Positions 32,581 through 47,788 of a stretch of DNA of 64,000 nucleotides are shown piece after piece (within the stretch, counting starts at the first letter, position 1; the number at the start of each line of letters is the position of its first letter). Position numbers and translations under genes: made by a program. This DNA comes from Ilex aquifolium (taxonomy: Eukaryota > Streptophyta > Magnoliopsida > Aquifoliales > Aquifoliaceae), in NCBI GenBank assembly GCA_951799425.1, contig OX637402.1, forward strand, positions 9,390,001 through 9,454,000. Direction: 5' to 3'. Below the pieces are notes generated by a model, which was not told the DNA's origin, ran no database searches, and was given only the letters and a program-made list of their open reading frames with translations.

Positions 32581-35515
32581 TGTGACACCCCAAAATCCGG
32601 GGGTCCGTTGATTACCCATCAACCCGCGGAATACCTGTAGATACCTAGTATCTCGATATCACACTGTTATGCCCCATTTATCGGGGTCCATAACTTAACG
32701 AAATTTGGGCAGAGTCTCCTTTGTATGGGGAGCTCTACCCAATACCCAACCTGTGCAATACACAATTACCAGACCCATCCGAGGTCAAATATAAAGCAAA
32801 GGCCGCACCGAGTCGATGTATAAGTAAACATTGGCCACACTGGGTCCAATTAACCATACTTAAATCAAAACATGAAAGACTAATCTAACAATAGTCTTTA
32901 TAAGTTCTATTACAATTATTTTACGCATTACATGCCCCAAAATATAGTTTCTAACATGTAATTACACAAAACATTAAGTAAAGCCACATGCGGCTTTCTT
33001 CAAGCATGAGGGTCCAAAATGGAGCCATACGCCGGTGTATCTCTCCCACCTGAAATGTGTTCCCGTATAGGGTGAGTCAACGCCCAGTAGAGTATTTCCT
33101 ACAGAGGCTACTCCTCAACCTATATGCATATGAAATGTTCACATGCAACATTCATAAATCCGTAACCATTCCATCAAATAATATACAATTAAATGATGTA
33201 ATGCTATAATGTGATGCCATGAATGAGGTGAGACCCACCCATGTGCACTCAACCCGAGTCCACTCTGACTCCCTTTACATGTCAATGCCATGTATGTTAA
33301 ACCGGGCTACCTAAGCCCCATGAAATGAGACGAGACTCATGTACTCAACCCGAGCCCTTCCCGGCTCCTTTCCCCCATGCAATGCCATGAGTATAAAAAC
33401 CGGACTTCTCAAGCCCCCGCCATTGGTATTACTCACCCAATAACTAATTTAAGAAAATCTCCGGGTCTTTCTTTGGGGTGGGCATTTATGGACTTCCACC
33501 AACGGAACCCAACCGACACGGGATTTATGGACTCTTTCCACCAACGGTGCCGCGTACACCAACACACTTTATGGGCTCTTATACCAACGGAAGTGCGTAT
33601 CTGAAACACCGGGCCTTGCACCCGAGAGGTCGTCTTGCCCCTTCTTGCTAACCCCGACCCAATCTTTTTCTTCTTTTTCATGCAACCATGCGACTCAGTT
33701 GAATAATCAATCCAACTTTCCCGAGCCCATCCACCAACCACCAAGCATGATGATTGATATATGCAACTACCCCCCCACACTCATGCAAGTTTCCCATGAA
33801 TGTGACATCACCTTATGCCTAATATGTCATGAATGCCAATGAGAAATTTATCTCCATATTAGACTCCCATAATACCACATAGCTTGTGGTACAAACACCC
33901 ATGCACAACATCATTATGACACAATGTCCATGTATGTGATGTTCCCGTACATATGCAATGTAATGACCCATTGCTTCTCTCATGCAAGGTTCATATGTAA
34001 TGAATGCCATATGAACTGTCTCTACCACATTCCAACATATGGTATTAACAACAACCATGCACACACACACCACTCATGATGTGAATTCCCCGTGCATATG
34101 CAATGCGATGTATCATTGCAATAAAATTATGTCACATATGTAATGCATGCCATATGGACTAAATTAACATAATCAATTCCATTCCATGGCAATTTACATT
34201 ATAAACGTATAAATTCCATGCTTCATCACAACAATTGATATATCAAAATATATATCTGACATTCACAATTTCAACATAAATCATATCGTACACATATGAT
34301 TTTCATTTACCACATAAGACATAACATGTTATTTATCATATAACAATTTCAATCCATCTAGGTATTTTGTCAAACACCTTCAAGGCAAACAACATGGTAA
34401 CATATATCATGCCCAATTTCCACATAATTCAAGAAATTCCAATAGGCAATTTCTACATACCAATTTAGGATAAAATTATTTTACCTAAATTCCACCAATA
34501 GGCAAGTGTAATTTTCTCACAACCTACCCACCATCTTCATTATTCCATAACCATAACCATATAAATATATGTATACATAGGTCAATATATATAAAAATAC
34601 ATATATATATATATATATATATATATCCAGCCCATTTATCATAGGCATTTCTAGGTAAGAAATCAACCCAAGTAGGAGAACCCCTACCTCTTGTAGCGTG
34701 AGAATCCCGTAGGAAGCTCCCAAGACCCGAAAACCCAACTCGAAGCTTGATTTTCCCAACTCCCGAAATTTCACCTTCGGAGAAATTCGTTGTTTTTGGT
34801 ACCCACGCGTAGCCTTCGTCGACGTGATCACTTCTCCCTTCTAGCTCAACGGAATCCGAGCAACAAAATACAACTCGAATCTTGATTTTCGTATACCCTC
34901 ATCCGTTCACCATCGGTAAAACTTGTGGTTTTTGGTACCCACGCGTACCCCTCGTCGCGTAGATGAACTTTGCCTTTTGAATCGACGAATTCCGACAGAC
35001 GGAACTCCCGGAATCGGAGCGGGAAGCTTGGAGATGAATTTTTTTCCTTCTCTTTTCTCCCCAACGTCCAGACCAGTAAACACACTGGTTTTTGTGTCTA
35101 AAACACAGATATTTGTGGATATTTATAACCCCGATGCGCGGTGCACGTCGCGCCACATGCCCCCCTCGTCCGGGTCCGTTTTTCGTCCCAAAATGATTCA
35201 GTAAGTCCCGGATTAAGTCCAAATGAATTTTATTGGAACTTTAATCCAATTATAAGGAAATTTTATAAAATCCATTATTGGGGACCTTTAAAATTACATT
35301 CGCCACGCAGTCGCCTCGAACGACGTGCAAAAATCCGACTATCTCGGAATTCGACGAAATTTCTAGTGATTACTAGATTTCGCGTTGCGAATCCAATAGC
35401 GCACTCTGTTTCCTCATCCGAGGTCTAGAACATGATTATTTCAAATACGCATAAGGGTAGAGAATTACCATTTTGCCCTTTTTCAGAAAAAGTTCAAATT
35501 TTCCCGAGTTTTACA
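32581..35515 (-). repeat. Array LTR 3, 2,935 bp
   Basis: First of the six near-identical central LTRs. Private states of that group are seen (tatcggggtcc, gagaaattt, catctaggt, ccatcggtaa, aatagcgcac, cgagttttaca). It shares atacgccgg (33028) with LTR 5 only, and cctaatatgtc (33818) and a shorter CA run with LTR 4 only. Confidence 0.92.
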
Positions 35516-36653
35516 TTCTTCCCCCCTTAAAAAGAATTTCGTCCCCGTAATTCACACCCACGTGCACATTCAACCATATGCATATGTCACAACAATACAG
35601 TCTAAACTGTCCCACATGTATCCGTCTCTCTCCCGGACTAGGTTCTAAACTCAACCAAGTTCGTTCGTAAAGGCACCACATATCCCGTGTACCTCTGTCC
35701 CATTTCCGGGACTACTAGAATACGAGGTAAAGTAACCTTCTTTGTAATTTGACAATAGTACCGAAACATCCCAAGGCGAGGCATTCGGTAGTGAAGTCCT
35801 TATTCAACCTAGAGTTCTCACAACTCTACCAGTGTCATTCTATGAGGAGCCATAGAGTAGACAACATACCGGGGTGTAACTCAACACTGAAGTCTACATC
35901 CCTACATGGAGGCAAACATTCGTAAGCTCATAAACATCTGAGGTGGACCAAATCTCTGTCTCACCTCGTTCTCTAGGGTAAAGCTTGCTAGCTAACCCAT
36001 GAACTGTCCGTACCAACGGAATTCATACTTTATTTGAGGTAAAACGTCATGCGTTTCTCCTAAAACTTAAAACATACACACTCCGAGGTGTAAACAGTGA
36101 CCCGCTGACGATCACAATCACTGACGACTCAGTGTGCCGTCAATCCGTCCATCCCAAGGATGACATCAAATTCTAACATGTCTGTGGAGTAGAATCCCCA
36201 AGAATCCTAGCTCACATTCCCGACATACCCATTTAGTACTCACCCTAGCTCCTAGGGGAGAACTCACAAACAATGGCTCTTCCAAGATTACAATCTCTGA
36301 GCCCATTCCCTTACTCAAGTTAAATTGTCATAGGACAATAACTTAATATCCCAATGTAGGGACCAAGTTCAAAACAAGGAGAATTCCCTCACCGTCTCAC
36401 TAGTAGACATTTAACCCATGAACTCTCCCGTTCATCCTTTTTCGAACTCCCAAGGTTATGTTTTCTAACCCTAGTGTTCCTCTTTTTCATATACATTTTA
36501 CCATGTATACAATTTACACATAACACATAATCATGTAGCACATAATCATGTAACAAATAAAACACATAACATGAATGCACATGGAATGCAATGGTGTAAA
36601 CCCATTTCCCTCAAGCCCTAGGTAAATCGTATACCTATGCTCTGATACCAAGC
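35516..36653 (-). pseudogene. Array internal segment 3 (1,138 bp)
   Basis: Central-group copy with cgtccccgtaattc beside the polypurine tract and the 15-bp duplication. It is a non-coding protease/RT remnant with stops. Confidence 0.8.
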
Positions 36654-38669
36654 TGTGACACCCCAAAATCCGGGGGTCCGTTGATTACCCATCAACCCGC
36701 GGAATACCTGTAGATACCTAGTATCTCGATATCACACTGTTATGCCCCATTTATCGGGGTCCATAACTTAACGAAATTTGGGCAGAGTCTCCTTTGTATG
36801 GGGAGCTCTACCCAATACCCAACCTGTGCAATACACAATTACCAGACCCATCCGAGGTCAAATATAAAGCAAAGGCCGCACCGAGTCGATGTATAAGTAA
36901 ACATTGGCCACACTGGGTCCAATTAACCATACTTAAATCAAAACATGAAAGACTAATCTAACAATAGTCTTTATAAGTTCTATTACAATTATTTTACGCA
37001 TTACATGCCCCAAAATATAGTTTCTAACATGTAATTACACAAAACATTAAGTAAAGCCACATGCGGCTTTCTTCAAGCATGAGGGTCCAAAATGGAGCCA
37101 TCCGCCGGTGTATCTCTCCCACCTGAAATGTGTTCCCGTATAGGGTGAGTCAACGCCCAGTAGAGTATTTCCTACAGAGGCTACTCCTCAACCTATATGC
37201 ATATGAAATGTTCACATGCAACATTCATAAATCCGTAACCATTCCATCAAATAATATACAATTAAATGATGTAATGCTATAATGTGATGCCATGAATGAG
37301 GTGAGACCCACCCATGTGCACTCAACCCGAGTCCACTCTGACTCCCTTTACATGTCAATGCCATGTATGTTAAACCGGGCTACCTAAGCCCCATGAAATG
37401 AGACGAGACTCATGTACTCAACCCGAGCCCTTCCCGGCTCCTTTCCCCCATGCAATGCCATGAGTATAAAAACCGGACTTCTCAAGCCCCCGCCATTGGT
37501 ATTACTCACCCAATAACTAATTTAAGAAAATCTCCGGGTCTTTCTTTGGGGTGGGCATTTATGGACTTCCACCAACGGAACCCAACCGACACGGGATTTA
37601 TGGACTCTTTCCACCAACGGTGCCGCGTACACCAACACACTTTATGGGCTCTTATACCAACGGAAGTGCGTATCTGAAACACCGGGCCTTGCACCCGAGA
37701 GGTCGTCTTGCCCCTTCTTGCTAACCCCGACCCAATCTTTTTCTTCTTTTTCATGCAACCATGCGACTCAGTTGAATAATCAATCCAACTTTCCCGAGCC
37801 CATCCACCAACCACCAAGCATGATGATTGATATATGCAACTACCCCCCCACACTCATGCAAGTTTCCCATGAATGTGACATCACCTTATGCCTAATATGT
37901 CATGAATGCCAATGAGAAATTTATCTCCATATTAGACTCCCATAATACCACATAGCTTGTGGTACAAACACCCATGCACAACATCATTATGACACAATGT
38001 CCATGTATGTGATGTTCCCGTACATATGCAATGTAATGACCCATTGCTTCTCTCATGCAAGGTTCATATGTAATGAATGCCATATGAACTGTCTCTACCA
38101 CATTCCAACATATGGTATTAACAACAACCATGCACACACACACCACTCATGATGTGAATTCCCCGTGCATATGCAATGCGATGTATCATTGCAATAAAAT
38201 TATGTCACATATGTAATGCATGCCATATGGACTAAATTAACATAATCAATTCCATTCCATGGCAATTTACATTATAAACGTATAAATTCCATGCTTCATC
38301 ACAACAATTGATATATCAAAATATATATCTGACATTCACAATTTCAACATAAATCATATCGTACACATATGATTTTCATTTACCACATAAGACATAACAT
38401 GTTATTTATCATATAACAATTTCAATCCATCTAGGTATTTTGTCAAACACCTTCAAGGCAAACAACATGGTAACATATATCATGCCCAATTTCCACATAA
38501 TTCAAGAAATTCCAATAGGCAATTTCTACATACCAATTTAGGATAAAATTATTTTACCTAAATTCCACCAATAGGCAAGTGTAATTTTCTCACAACCTAC
38601 CCACCATCTTCATTATTCCATAACCATAACCATATAAATATATGTATACATAGGTCAATATATATAAAA

Positions 38670-38707
<38 letters not shown>

Positions 38708-39594
38708 ATCCCATTTATCATAGGCATTTCTAGGTAAGAAATCAACCCAAGTAGGAGAACCCCTACCTCTTGTAGCGTGAGAATCCCGTAGGAAGCTCCC
38801 AAGACCCGAAAACCCAACTCGAAGCTTGATTTTCCCAACTCCCGAAATTTCACCTTCGGAGAAATTCGTTGTTTTTGGTACCCACGCGTAGCCTTCGTCG
38901 ACGTGATCACTTCTCCCTTCTAGCTCAACGGAATCCGAGCAACAAAATACAACTCGAATCTTGATTTTCGTATACCCTCATCCGTTCACCATCGGTAAAA
39001 CTTGTGGTTTTTGGTACCCACGCGTACCCCTCGTCGCGTAGATGAACTTTGCCTTTTGAATCGACGAATTCCGACAGACGGAACTCCCGGAATCGGAGCG
39101 GGAAGCTTGGAGATGAATTTTTTTCCTTCTCTTTTCTCCCCAACGTCCAGACCAGTAAACACACTGGTTTTTGTGTCTAAAACACAGATATTTGTGGATA
39201 TTTATAACCCCGATGCGCGGTGCACGTCGCGCCACATGCCCCCCTCGTCCGGGTCCGTTTTTCGTCCCAAAATGATTCAGTAAGTCCCGGATTAAGTCCA
39301 AATGAATTTTATTGGAACTTTAATCCAATTATAAGGAAATTTTATAAAATCCATTATTGGGGACCTTTAAAATTACATTCGCCACGCAGTCGCCTCGAAC
39401 GACGTGCAAAAATCCGACTATCTCGGAATTCGACGAAATTTCTAGTGATTACTAGATTTCGCGTTGCGAATCCAATAGCGCACTCTGTTTCCTCATCCGA
39501 GGTCTAGAACATGATTATTTCAAATACGCATAAGGGTAGAGAATTACCATTTTGCCCTTTTTCAGAAAAAGTTCAAATTTTCCCGAGTTTTACA
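36654..39594 (-). repeat. Array LTR 4, 2,941 bp
   Basis: Central-group copy. It shares cctaatatgtc and the shorter CA run with LTR 3 but has the common atccgccgg. Private change: ccatcccattt just after the (TA)n tract near 38706. Confidence 0.92.
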
Positions 39595-40732
39595 TTCTTC
39601 CCCCCTTAAAAAGAATTTCGTCCCCGTAATTCACACCCACGTGCACATTCAACCATATGCATATGTCACAACAATACAGTCTAAACTGTCCCACATGTAT
39701 CCGTCTCTCTCCCGGACTAGGTTCTAAACTCAACCAAGTTCGTTCGTAAAGGCACCACATATCCCGTGTACCTCTGTCCCATTTCCGGGACTACTAGAAT
39801 ACGAGGTAAAGTAACCTTCTTTGTAATTTGACAATAGTACCGAAACATCCCAAGGCGAGGCATTCGGTAGTGAAGTCCTTATTCAACCTAGAGTTCTCAC
39901 AACTCTACCAGTGTCATTCTATGAGGAGCCATAGAGTAGACAACATACCGGGGTGTAACTCAACACTGAAGTCTACATCCCTACATGGAGGCAAACATTC
40001 GTAAGCTCATAAACATCTGAGGTGGACCAAATCTCTGTCTCACCTCGTTCTCTAGGGTAAAGCTTGCTAGCTAACCCATGAACTGTCCGTACCAACGGAA
40101 TTCATACTTTATTTGAGGTAAAACGTCATGCGTTTCTCCTAAAACTTAAAACATACACACTCCGAGGTGTAAACAGTGACCCGCTGACGATCACAATCAC
40201 TGACGACTCAGTGTGCCGTCAATCCGTCCATCCCAAGGATGACATCAAATTCTAACATGTCTGTGGAGTAGAATCCCCAAGAATCCTAGCTCACATTCCC
40301 GACATACCCATTTAGTACTCACCCTAGCTCCTAGGGGAGAACTCACAAACAATGGCTCTTCCAAGATTACAATCTCTGAGCCCATTCCCTTACTCAAGTT
40401 AAATTGTCATAGGACAATAACTTAATATCCCAATGTAGGGACCAAGTTCAAAACAAGGAGAATTCCCTCACCGTCTCACTAGTAGACATTTAACCCATGA
40501 ACTCTCCCGTTCATCCTTTTTCGAACTCCCAAGGTTATGTTTTCTAACCCTAGTGTTCCTCTTTTTCATATACATTTTACCATGTATACAATTTACACAT
40601 AACACATAATCATGTAGCACATAATCATGTAACAAATAAAACACATAACATGAATGCACATGGAATGCAATGGTGTAAACCCATTTCCCTCAAGCCCTAG
40701 GTAAATCGTATACCTATGCTCTGATACCAAGC
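39595..40732 (-). pseudogene. Array internal segment 4 (1,138 bp)
   Basis: Central-group copy, the same length and layout as segment 3. Confidence 0.8.
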
Positions 40733-42750
40733 TGTGACACCCCAAAATCCGGGGGTCCGTTGATTACCCATCAACCCGCGGAATACCTGTAGATACCTAG
40801 TATCTCGATATCACACTGTTATGCCCCATTTATCGGGGTCCATAACTTAACGAAATTTGGGCAGAGTCTCCTTTGTATGGGGAGCTCTACCCAATACCCA
40901 ACCTGTGCAATACACAATTACCAGACCCATCCGAGGTCAAATATAAAGCAAAGGCCGCACCGAGTCGATGTATAAGTAAACATTGGCCACACTGGGTCCA
41001 ATTAACCATACTTAAATCAAAACATGAAAGACTAATCTAACAATAGTCTTTATAAGTTCTATTACAATTATTTTACGCATTACATGCCCCAAAATATAGT
41101 TTCTAACATGTAATTACACAAAACATTAAGTAAAGCCACATGCGGCTTTCTTCAAGCATGAGGGTCCAAAATGGAGCCATACGCCGGTGTATCTCTCCCA
41201 CCTGAAATGTGTTCCCGTATAGGGTGAGTCAACGCCCAGTAGAGTATTTCCTACAGAGGCTACTCCTCAACCTATATGCATATGAAATGTTCACATGCAA
41301 CATTCATAAATCCGTAACCATTCCATCAAATAATATACAATTAAATGATGTAATGCTATAATGTGATGCCATGAATGAGGTGAGACCCACCCATGTGCAC
41401 TCAACCCGAGTCCACTCTGACTCCCTTTACATGTCAATGCCATGTATGTTAAACCGGGCTACCTAAGCCCCATGAAATGAGACGAGACTCATGTACTCAA
41501 CCCGAGCCCTTCCCGGCTCCTTTCCCCCATGCAATGCCATGAGTATAAAAACCGGACTTCTCAAGCCCCCGCCATTGGTATTACTCACCCAATAACTAAT
41601 TTAAGAAAATCTCCGGGTCTTTCTTTGGGGTGGGCATTTATGGACTTCCACCAACGGAACCCAACCGACACGGGATTTATGGACTCTTTCCACCAACGGT
41701 GCCGCGTACACCAACACACTTTATGGGCTCTTATACCAACGGAAGTGCGTATCTGAAACACCGGGCCTTGCACCCGAGAGGTCGTCTTGCCCCTTCTTGC
41801 TAACCCCGACCCAATCTTTTTCTTCTTTTTCATGCAACCATGCGACTCAGTTGAATAATCAATCCAACTTTCCCGAGCCCATCCACCAACCACCAAGCAT
41901 GATGATTGATATATGCAACTACCCCCCCACACTCATGCAAGTTTCCCATGAATGTGACATCACCTTATGCCCAATATGTCATGAATGCCAATGAGAAATT
42001 TATCTCCATATTAGACTCCCATAATACCACATAGCTTGTGGTACAAACACCCATGCACAACATCATTATGACACAATGTCCATGTATGTGATGTTCCCGT
42101 ACATATGCAATGTAATGACCCATTGCTTCTCTCATGCAAGGTTCATATGTAATGAATGCCATATGAACTGTCTCTACCACATTCCAACATATGGTATTAA
42201 CAACAACCATGCACACACACACACCACTCATGATGTGAATTCCCCGTGCATATGCAATGCGATGTATCATTGCAATAAAATTATGTCACATATGTAATGC
42301 ATGCCATATGGACTAAATTAACATAATCAATTCCATTCCATGGCAATTTACATTATAAACGTATAAATTCCATGCTTCATCACAACAATTGATATATCAA
42401 AATATATATCTGACATTCACAATTTCAACATAAATCATATCGTACACATATGATTTTCATTTACCACATAAGACATAACATGTTATTTATCATATAACAA
42501 TTTCAATCCATCTAGGTATTTTGTCAAACACCTTCAAGGCAAACAACATGGTAACATATATCATGCCCAATTTCCACATAATTCAAGAAATTCCAATAGG
42601 CAATTTCTACATACCAATTTAGGATAAAATTATTTTACCTAAATTCCACCAATAGGCAAGTGTAATTTTCTCACAATCTACCCACCATCTTCATTATTCC
42701 ATAACCATAACCATATAAATATATGTATACATAGGTCAATATATATAAAA

Positions 42751-42814
<64 letters not shown>

Positions 42815-43701
42815 AGCCCATTTATCATAGGCATTTCTAGGTAAGAAATCAACCCAAGTAGGAGAACCCCTACCTCTTGTAGCGTGAGAATCCCGTAGGA
42901 AGCTCCCAAGACCCGAAAACCCAACTCGAAGCTTGATTTTCCCAACTCCCGAAATTTCACCTTCGGAGAAATTCGTTGTTTTTGGTACCCACGCGTAGCC
43001 TTCGTCGACGTGATCACTTCTCCCTTCTAGCTCAACGGAATCCGAGCAACAAAATACAACTCGAATCTTGATTTTCGTATACCCTCATCCGTTCACCATC
43101 GGTAAAACTTGTGGTTTTTGGTACCCACGCGTACCCCTCGTCGCGTAGATGAACTTTGCCTTTTGAATCGACGAATTCCGACAGACGGAACTCCCGGAAT
43201 CGGAGCGGGAAGCTTGGAGATGAATTTTTTTCCTTCTCTTTTCTCCCCAACGTCCAGACCAGTAAACACACTGGTTTTTGTGTCTAAAACACAGATATTT
43301 GTGGATATTTATAACCCCGATGCGCGGTGCACGTCGCGCCACATGCCCCCCTCGTCCGGGTCCGTTTTTCGTCCCAAAATGATTCAGTAAGTCCCGGATT
43401 AAGTCCAAATGAATTTTATTGGAACTTTAATCCAATTATAAGGAAATTTTATAAAATCCATTATTGGGGACCTTTAAAATTACATTCGCCACGCAGTCGC
43501 CTCGAACGACGTGCAAAAATCCGACTATCTCGGAATTCGACGAAATTTCTAGTGATTACTAGATTTCGCGTTGCGAATCCAATAGCGCACTCTGTTTCCT
43601 CATCCGAGGTCTAGAACATGATTATTTCAAATACGCATAAGGGTAGAGAATTACCATTTTGCCCTTTTTCAGAAAAAGTTCAAATTTTCCCGAGTTTTAC
43701 A
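40733..43701 (-). repeat. Array LTR 5, 2,969 bp
   Basis: Central-group copy and the longest LTR, because its (TA)n tract (about 42757-42812) has expanded. It shares atacgccgg with LTR 3 but has cccaatatgtc like LTRs 6 to 8. Confidence 0.92.
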
Positions 43702-44839
43702 TTCTTCCCCCCTTAAAAAGAATTTCGTCCCCGTAATTCACACCCACGTGCACATTCAACCATATGCATATGTCACAACAATACAGTCTAAACTGTCCCA
43801 CATGTATCCGTCTCTCTCCCGGACTAGGTTCTAAACTCAACCAAGTTCGTTCGTAAAGGCACCACATATCCCGTGTACCTCTGTCCCATTTCCGGGACTA
43901 CTAGAATACGAGGTAAAGTAACCTTCTTTGTAATTTGACAATAGTACCGAAACATCCCAAGGCGAGGCATTCGGTAGTGAAGTCCTTATTCAACCTAGAG
44001 TTCTCACAACTCTACCAGTGTCATTCTATGAGGAGCCATAGAGTAGACAACATACCGGGGTGTAACTCAACACTGAAGTCTACATCCCTACATGGAGGCA
44101 AACATTCGTAAGCTCATAAACATCTGAGGTGGACCAAATCTCTGTCTCACCTCGTTCTCTAGGGTAAAGCTTGCTAGCTAACCCATGAACTGTCCGTACC
44201 AACGGAATTCATACTTTATTTGAGGTAAAACGTCATGCGTTTCTCCTAAAACTTAAAACATACACACTCCGAGGTGTAAACAGTGACCCGCTGACGATCA
44301 CAATCACTGACGACTCAGTGTGCCGTCAATCCGTCCATCCCAAGGATGACATCAAATTCTAACATGTCTGTGGAGTAGAATCCCCAAGAATCCTAGCTCA
44401 CATTCCCGACATACCCATTTAGTACTCACCCTAGCTCCTAGGGGAGAACTCACAAACAATGGCTCTTCCAAGATTACAATCTCTGAGCCCATTCCCTTAC
44501 TCAAGTTAAATTGTCATAGGACAATAACTTAATATCCCAATGTAGGGACCAAGTTCAAAACAAGGAGAATTCCCTCACCGTCTCACTAGTAGACATTTAA
44601 CCCATGAACTCTCCCGTTCATCCTTTTTCGAACTCCCAAGGTTATGTTTTCTAACCCTAGTGTTCCTCTTTTTCATATACATTTTACCATGTATACAATT
44701 TACACATAACACATAATCATGTAGCACATAATCATGTAACAAATAAAACACATAACATGAATGCACATGGAATGCAATGGTGTAAACCCATTTCCCTCAA
44801 GCCCTAGGTAAATCGTATACCTATGCTCTGATACCAAGC
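43702..44839 (-). pseudogene. Array internal segment 5 (1,138 bp)
   Basis: Central-group copy, the same length and layout as segment 3. Confidence 0.8.
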
Positions 44840-46857
44840 TGTGACACCCCAAAATCCGGGCGTCCGTTGATTACCCATCAACCCGCGGAATACCTGTAGA
44901 TACCTAGTATCTCGATATCACACTGTTATGCCCCATTTATCGGGGTCCATAACTTAACGAAATTTGGGCAGAGTCTCCTTTGTATGGGGAGCTCTACCCA
45001 ATACCCAACCTGTGCAATACACAATTACCAGACCCATCCGAGGTCAAATATAAAGCAAAGGCCGCACCGAGTCGATGTATAAGTAAACATTGGCCACACT
45101 GGGTCCAATTAACCATACTTAAATCAAAACATGAAAGACTAATCTAACAATAGTCTTTATAAGTTCTATTACAATTATTTTACGCATTACATGCCCCAAA
45201 ATATAGTTTCTAACATGTAATTACACAAAACATTAAGTAAAGCCACATGCGGCTTTCTTCAAGCATGAGGGTCCAAAATGGAGCCATCCGCCGGTGTATC
45301 TCTCCCACCTGAAATGTGTTCCCGTATAGGGTGAGTCAACGCCCAGTAGAGTATTTCCTACAGAGGCTACTCCTCAACCTATATGCATATGAAATGTTCA
45401 CATGCAACATTCATAAATCCGTAACCATTCCATCAAATAATATACAATTAAATGATGTAATGCTATAATGTGATGCCATGAATGAGGTGAGACCCACCCA
45501 TGTGCACTCAACCCGAGTCCACTCTGACTCCCTTTACATGTCAATGCCATGTATGTTAAACCGGGCTACCTAAGCCCCATGAAATGAGACGAGACTCATG
45601 TACTCAACCCGAGCCCTTCCCGGCTCCTTTCCCCCATGCAATGCCATGAGTATAAAAACCGGACTTCTCAAGCCCCCGCCATTGGTATTACTCACCCAAT
45701 AACTAATTTAAGAAAATCTTCGGGTCTTTCTTTGGGGTGGGCATTTATGGACTTCCACCAACGGAACCCAACCGACACGGGATTTATGGACTCTTTCCAC
45801 CAACGGTGCCGCGTACACCAACACACTTTATGGGCTCTTATACCAACGGAAGTGCGTATCTGAAACACCGGGCCTTGCACTCGAGAGGTCGTCTTGCCCC
45901 TTCTTGCTAACCCCGACCCAATCTTTTTCTTCTTTTTCATGCAACCATGCGACTCAGTTGAATAATCAATCCAACTTTCCCGAGCCCATCCACCAACCAC
46001 CAAGCATGATGATTGATATATGCAACTACCCCCCCACACTCATGCAAGTTTCCCATGAATGTGACATCACCTTATGCCCAATATGTCATGAATGCCAATG
46101 AGAAATTTATCTCCATATTAGACTCCCATAATACCACATAGCTTGTGGTACAAACACCCATGCACAACATCATTATGACACAATGTCCATGTATGTGATG
46201 TTCCCGTACATATGCAATGTAATGACCCATTGCTTCTCTCATGCAAGGTTCATATGTAATGAATGCCATATGAACTGTCTCTACCACATTCCAACATATG
46301 GTATTAACAACAACCATGCACACACACACACCACTCATGATGTGAATTCCCCGTGCATATGCAATGCGATGTATCATTGCAATAAAATTATGTCACATAT
46401 GTAATGCATGCCATATGGACTAAATTAACATAATCAATTCCATTCCATGGCAATTTACATTATAAACGTATAAATTCCATGCTTCATCACAACAATTGAT
46501 ATATCAAAATATATATCTGACATTCACAATTTCAACATAAATCATATCGTACACATATGATTTTCATTTACCACATAAGACATAACATGTTATTTATCAT
46601 ATAACAATTTCAATCCATCTAGGTATTTTGTCAAACACCTTCAAGGCAAACAACATGGTAACATATATCATGCCCAATTTCCACATAATTCAAGAAATTC
46701 CAATAGGCAATTTCTACATACCAATTTAGGATAAAATTATTTTACCTAAATTCCACCAATAGGCAAGTGTAATTTTCTCACAACCTACCCACCATCTTCA
46801 TTATTCCATAACCATAACCATATAAATATATGTATACATAGGTCAATATATATAAAA

Positions 46858-46901
<44 letters not shown>

Positions 46902-47788
46902 AGCCCATTTATCATAGGCATTTCTAGGTAAGAAATCAACCCAAGTAGGAGAACCCCTACCTCTTGTAGCGTGAGAATCCCGTAGGAAGCTCCCAAGACC
47001 CGAAAACCCAACTCGAAGCTTGATTTTCCCAACTCCCGAAATTTCACCTTCGGAGAAATTCGTTGTTTTTGGTACCCACGCGTAGCCTTCGTCGACGTGA
47101 TCACTTCTCCCTTCTAGCTCAACGGAATCCGAGCAACAAAATACAACTCGAATCTTGATTTTCGTATACCCTCATCCGTTCACCATCGGTAAAACTTGTG
47201 GTTTTTGGTACCCACGCGTACCCCTCGTCGCGTAGATGAACTTTGCCTTTTGAATCGACGAATTCCGACAGACGGAACTCCCGGAATCGGAGCGGGAAGC
47301 TTGGAGATGAATTTTTTTCCTTCTCTTTTCTCCCCAACGTCCAGACCAGTAAACACACTGGTTTTTGTGTCTAAAACACAGATATTTGTGGATATTTATA
47401 ACCCCGATGCGCGGTGCACGTCGCGCCACATGCCCCCCTCGTCCGGGTCCGTTTTTCGTCCCAAAATGATTCAGTAAGTCCCGGATTAAGTCCAAATGAA
47501 TTTTATTGGAACTTTAATCCAATTATAAGGAAATTTTATAAAATCCATTATTGGGGACCTTTAAAATTACATTCGCCACGCAGTCGCCTCGAACGACGTG
47601 CAAAAATCCGACTATCTCGGAATTCGACGAAATTTCTAGTGATTACTAGATTTCGCGTTGCGAATCCAATAGCGCACTCTGTTTCCTCATCCGAGGTCTA
47701 GAACATGATTATTTCAAATACGCATAAGGGTAGAGAATTACCATTTTGCCCTTTTTCAGAAAAAGTTCAAATTTTCCCGAGTTTTACA
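44840..47788 (-). repeat. Array LTR 6, 2,949 bp
   Basis: Central-group copy with private changes ccgggcgtccg (near 44857), aatcttcggg (near 45716) and gcactcgagag (near 45877). Confidence 0.92.
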
